From a virus, in IMG/VR virus record IMGVR_UViG_3300008954_000145, positions 1 through 35,119 of that record: a DNA stretch of 35,119 bases. The stretch is one strand, 5' to 3'. The notes under the pieces were generated by a model. The model was not told the origin of the DNA. It saw only the letters and a program-made list of their open reading frames with translations, and searched no databases. Both the position numbers and the translations under genes were made by a program. Below, piece after piece: positions 33,507 through 35,119 of this stretch. Each line of letters opens with the position of its first letter. The stretch's first letter is position 1.

Positions 33507-33764
33507 TTATTCCCCAGAGGCGGAAACTTCTTTCGTGTCCTCTTGATCGTCTAGATCAAGGTCAAGTTGTCCATTATCTTCTTCAGGTTCCGGGTCTGAA
33601 AACTTTACAAGCGGGGGATTTAATACAACCAACCCTTCGTCCGAAAGTCTGAAATTAAATCCTTTTAGGACTGGAACAATATCACTTTGCTCCATTAGAG
33701 ATTTCTGTAGGGCCATCATCACTGCGCCGAGGGCCTGATCAGACAGATTCATATTTTTTGCCAT
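33507..33764 (-). CDS. Small acidic conserved-type protein, 85 aa
   Basis: No domain recognised. The N-terminal 45 residues are an amphipathic helix (NLSDQALGAVMMALQKSL) followed by a short beta segment (FNFRLSDEGLVVLNPP). The C-terminal 30 residues are extremely acidic and disordered (EPEEDNGQLDLDLDDQED). The gene starts 26 nt inside the 3' end of the SDR gene and has the strongest ribosome site in the window, AAGGAG at 33771-33776. It is probably a small cytoplasmic or transcription-linked protein. The acidic tail could bind a basic partner or mimic nucleic acid, but no evidence favours a specific target. Confidence 0.75.
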   Translation of the reverse strand: MAKNMNLSDQALGAVMMALQKSLMEQSDIVPVLKGFNFRLSDEGLVVLNPPLVKFSDPEPEEDNGQLDLDLDDQEDTKEVSASGE

Positions 33765-34656
33765 TTTTTGCTCCTTTTAATTCTTCTAACAGGTTCACAA
33801 AACAATTATGAACACCGTCTTCAATGGAAGTTTGAACCCTAAAACCAAGATCATCGAGTGATTCTGGGTTTGCTCTGGTTAAAAGAACGTCTCCTTTTCT
33901 CTCCTCGATGTATTTAAACTTAATTTCAGGAAAATATTTATTAACGATTGTAGATGCTTCATTTAGGGAGATGTTTGTCCCTGTACCTGTGTCGAAATGT
34001 TTTCCTTCGAACTTTCCTTCGTACTCCATTGCAAAAATATTTGCAGCAACAGCGTCACTAACGTGTAGCATGTCTCTGCGTTGTTCGCCGTCGCCAGTAA
34101 TAAAGGGCTGTTTTCCATCTCGAATGTGCTGCATCCAGTTTGAAATTGCGGTCGCATAAGGACCAGTAGCTTTTTGATCTTTAGAATAAACGTTGAAATA
34201 TCGGAGACTTACAGTATCAAGACCATAAAGATCAGAATACAGTTTACACTCCATTTCAGAAAATAGTTTTTGCAGGCCGTAAGGACTGGTTGGCCCATTG
34301 CCATTACCTCTAACTGAGGAAGAGCCTGAGTAGATGACTCTTTTTGCTCCGACTTTTCTTGCAAAATTAAGCACATACGTTCCACAAAGAACATTGTTTC
34401 GCATTGTTTTGACAGGTTCTTCGACACTGTAAGCAACGCGGGGAATGCACGCTAAGTGAAAGATGTATTCTGGCTTAAAGTTCCAATAGTGAGGGTTAAA
34501 GCGACCGCTGCCGTCAGAGTATTCTTTTAAATCTTTTAAAATATTGTGATCTTCTTGGAGATCAATTCCTTGAACCTCGTGCCCAAGTTCTTGTAATCGT
34601 TCATATAAATGCGAACCAATGTATCCTCTATGACCTGTAACTAAGCATCTAGCCAT
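33739..34656 (-). CDS. NAD-dependent epimerase/dehydratase (extended SDR), sugar-nucleotide enzyme, 305 aa
   Basis: Rossmann motif GHRGYIG at residues 8-14 binds NAD. The catalytic triad is visible as SGSSS (110-114) and YGLQK (Y126, K130). RYFNVYS (152-158) and GDGEQRRDMLHVSDA (188-202) are the standard substrate-side signatures of the UDP-sugar epimerase/decarboxylase branch. Within this branch I cannot tell UDP-glucose 4-epimerase, UDP-glucuronate 4-epimerase and UDP-glucuronate decarboxylase apart. The usual 'VYG' after the serine strand reads VRG here. At 305 aa, length is close to the family norm. Its ATG overlaps the stop of the upstream dehydrogenase by 8 nt, with GGAG upstream, so a sequential pathway (UDP-glucose to UDP-glucuronate to UDP-galacturonate or UDP-xylose) is likely. 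Confidence 0.88.
   Translation of the reverse strand: MARCLVTGHRGYIGSHLYERLQELGHEVQGIDLQEDHNILKDLKEYSDGSGRFNPHYWNFKPEYIFHLACIPRVAYSVEEPVKTMRNNVLCGTYVLNFARKVGAKRVIYSGSSSVRGNGNGPTSPYGLQKLFSEMECKLYSDLYGLDTVSLRYFNVYSKDQKATGPYATAISNWMQHIRDGKQPFITGDGEQRRDMLHVSDAVAANIFAMEYEGKFEGKHFDTGTGTNISLNEASTIVNKYFPEIKFKYIEERKGDVLLTRANPESLDDLGFRVQTSIEDGVHNCFVNLLEELKGAKNGKKYESV
33771..33776 (-). promoter_or_regulatory. Ribosome binding site AAGGAG of the 85-aa gene
   Basis: Minus-strand AAGGAG lies 6 nt before the ATG at 33764, inside the 3' end of the upstream SDR gene. It is a full consensus anti-16S match, and confirms this overlapping start. Confidence 0.7.
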
Positions 34657-35119
34657 TTGCTTCTCCTTCGCTTACTGCGCCTTTAATCTCTGTCCAGTCG
34701 AGGTTGGAGCGGACCTCAAGATTCTTTTCCCACGCAGCTTTCATGACGAGCGGGTCAATTCCAATCTCTTCAAACAAATGAATAAACGCATTCAAATCTT
34801 TTGGAAAACATTTACCGCCAAAACCGTAGCTCCCGTCGTGACCGGGGACATCAAGGTGTGAATTACCAATGCGACCATCAGAAACAAAGCCAGACATCGC
34901 ATCATTCCAATTGATATTGAGAGTGTTCGCTGCCTGTTTCATCTCGTTCATGAACGAAACTTTGGTTGCAAAGAAACAATTTGCCATATATTTAATAAAC
35001 TGTGCAGTTGTTACGTCCGTTTCAATAATCTTAACGTGAGGGAAACGGTCTTTAAACAAGCCTTTCGTCCTACTTGTCAACTCTGGGGCTCCTCCCAAAA
35101 CAATTCTTGCAGCATTAAT
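34649..35119 (-). CDS. UDP-sugar 6-dehydrogenase, C-terminal part (partial)
   Basis: The frame runs open to the right edge, so only the last 156 codons are present. GFGGKCFPKD carries the catalytic Cys of UDP-glucose/UDP-N-acetylmannosamine dehydrogenases (family motif GxGGxCxPKD), with the upstream KYMANCFFATKVSFMNEM helix typical of the dehydrogenase middle domain. The C-terminal UDP-binding domain, usually another 100-150 residues, seems reduced or absent. That may mean a shortened phage version. A start at an internal TTG (35098) is unlikely because the frame continues upstream with INAARIVLGGAPE. The enzyme would oxidise the sugar C6 alcohol to a carboxylate using two NAD+. It is overlapped by the SDR gene. 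Confidence 0.85.
   Translation of the reverse strand: MNAARIVLGGAPELTSRTKGLFKDRFPHVKIIETDVTTAQFIKYMANCFFATKVSFMNEMKQAANTLNINWNDAMSGFVSDGRIGNSHLDVPGHDGSYGFGGKCFPKDLNAFIHLFEEIGIDPLVMKAAWEKNLEVRSNLDWTEIKGAVSEGEANG

Noticed and set aside
1-35119. Search for tRNA genes, CRISPR arrays, insertion sequences and attachment sites
   Set aside because: Coding sequence fills nearly the whole window, with gaps of at most 59 nt. I saw no cloverleaf, spaced repeats, transposase or terminal inverted repeats.

Overview
The window is a compact, single-direction block of a large tailed-phage genome. It looks like a contractile-tailed, distantly T4-like myovirus of the kind common in marine samples. Every supported gene lies on the minus strand, so transcription runs from high to low coordinates. 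Genes abut or overlap by a few bases, the longest gap is 59 nt, and I see no tRNA, rRNA, CRISPR array or insertion sequence. The phage assignment rests on a gp25/GPW-type baseplate wedge protein, a gp6/Baseplate_J-type wedge protein, a gp5-like spike with an OB fold and cell-wall hydrolase domains, and a T4 gp55-like late sigma factor. The host cannot be named from the sequence.

Layout in transcription order. (1) 35119-33739: the 3' part of a UDP-sugar 6-dehydrogenase, overlapped by an NAD-dependent sugar-nucleotide epimerase/decarboxylase of the extended SDR family; together they suggest phage-directed UDP-sugar synthesis. (2) 33764-31967: five small or regulatory genes, namely an 85-aa acidic protein, an FmdB-type zinc ribbon, a single-pass membrane protein, the gp55-like sigma factor, and a 105-aa helical protein whose C-terminus faintly resembles the clamp-binding tail of T4 gp33/gp55. 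(3) 31966-28463: the gp5-like spike/lysin with two putative peptidoglycan hydrolase domains, and a second spike-like beta-repeat protein. (4) 28457-21048: a 2469-aa protein of unknown function. (5) 20999-7880: the wedge core, gp25, gp6, a DNRLRE-like 506-aa protein, and a 3122-aa protein that appears to be a hugely expanded gp7/P2 gpI equivalent carrying LamG-like domains. (6) 7876-1: five further structural candidates (331, 961, 949 and 315 aa, and a partial one), of which the 331- and 315-aa proteins share an N-terminal domain.

Working model: the sigma factor and its small neighbours direct late transcription of the virion genes, and the rest builds a large baseplate. The gp5-like hub penetrates the envelope and digests peptidoglycan. 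The gp25-gp6-gp7/gpI set builds the wedge in the same order as P2 V-W-J-I and T4 5-6-7. The LamG- and DNRLRE-like modules are candidates for peripheral glycan contact. The two giant genes take up almost half the window and are its most unusual content. Functional statements come from motifs read by eye; no database search was possible.
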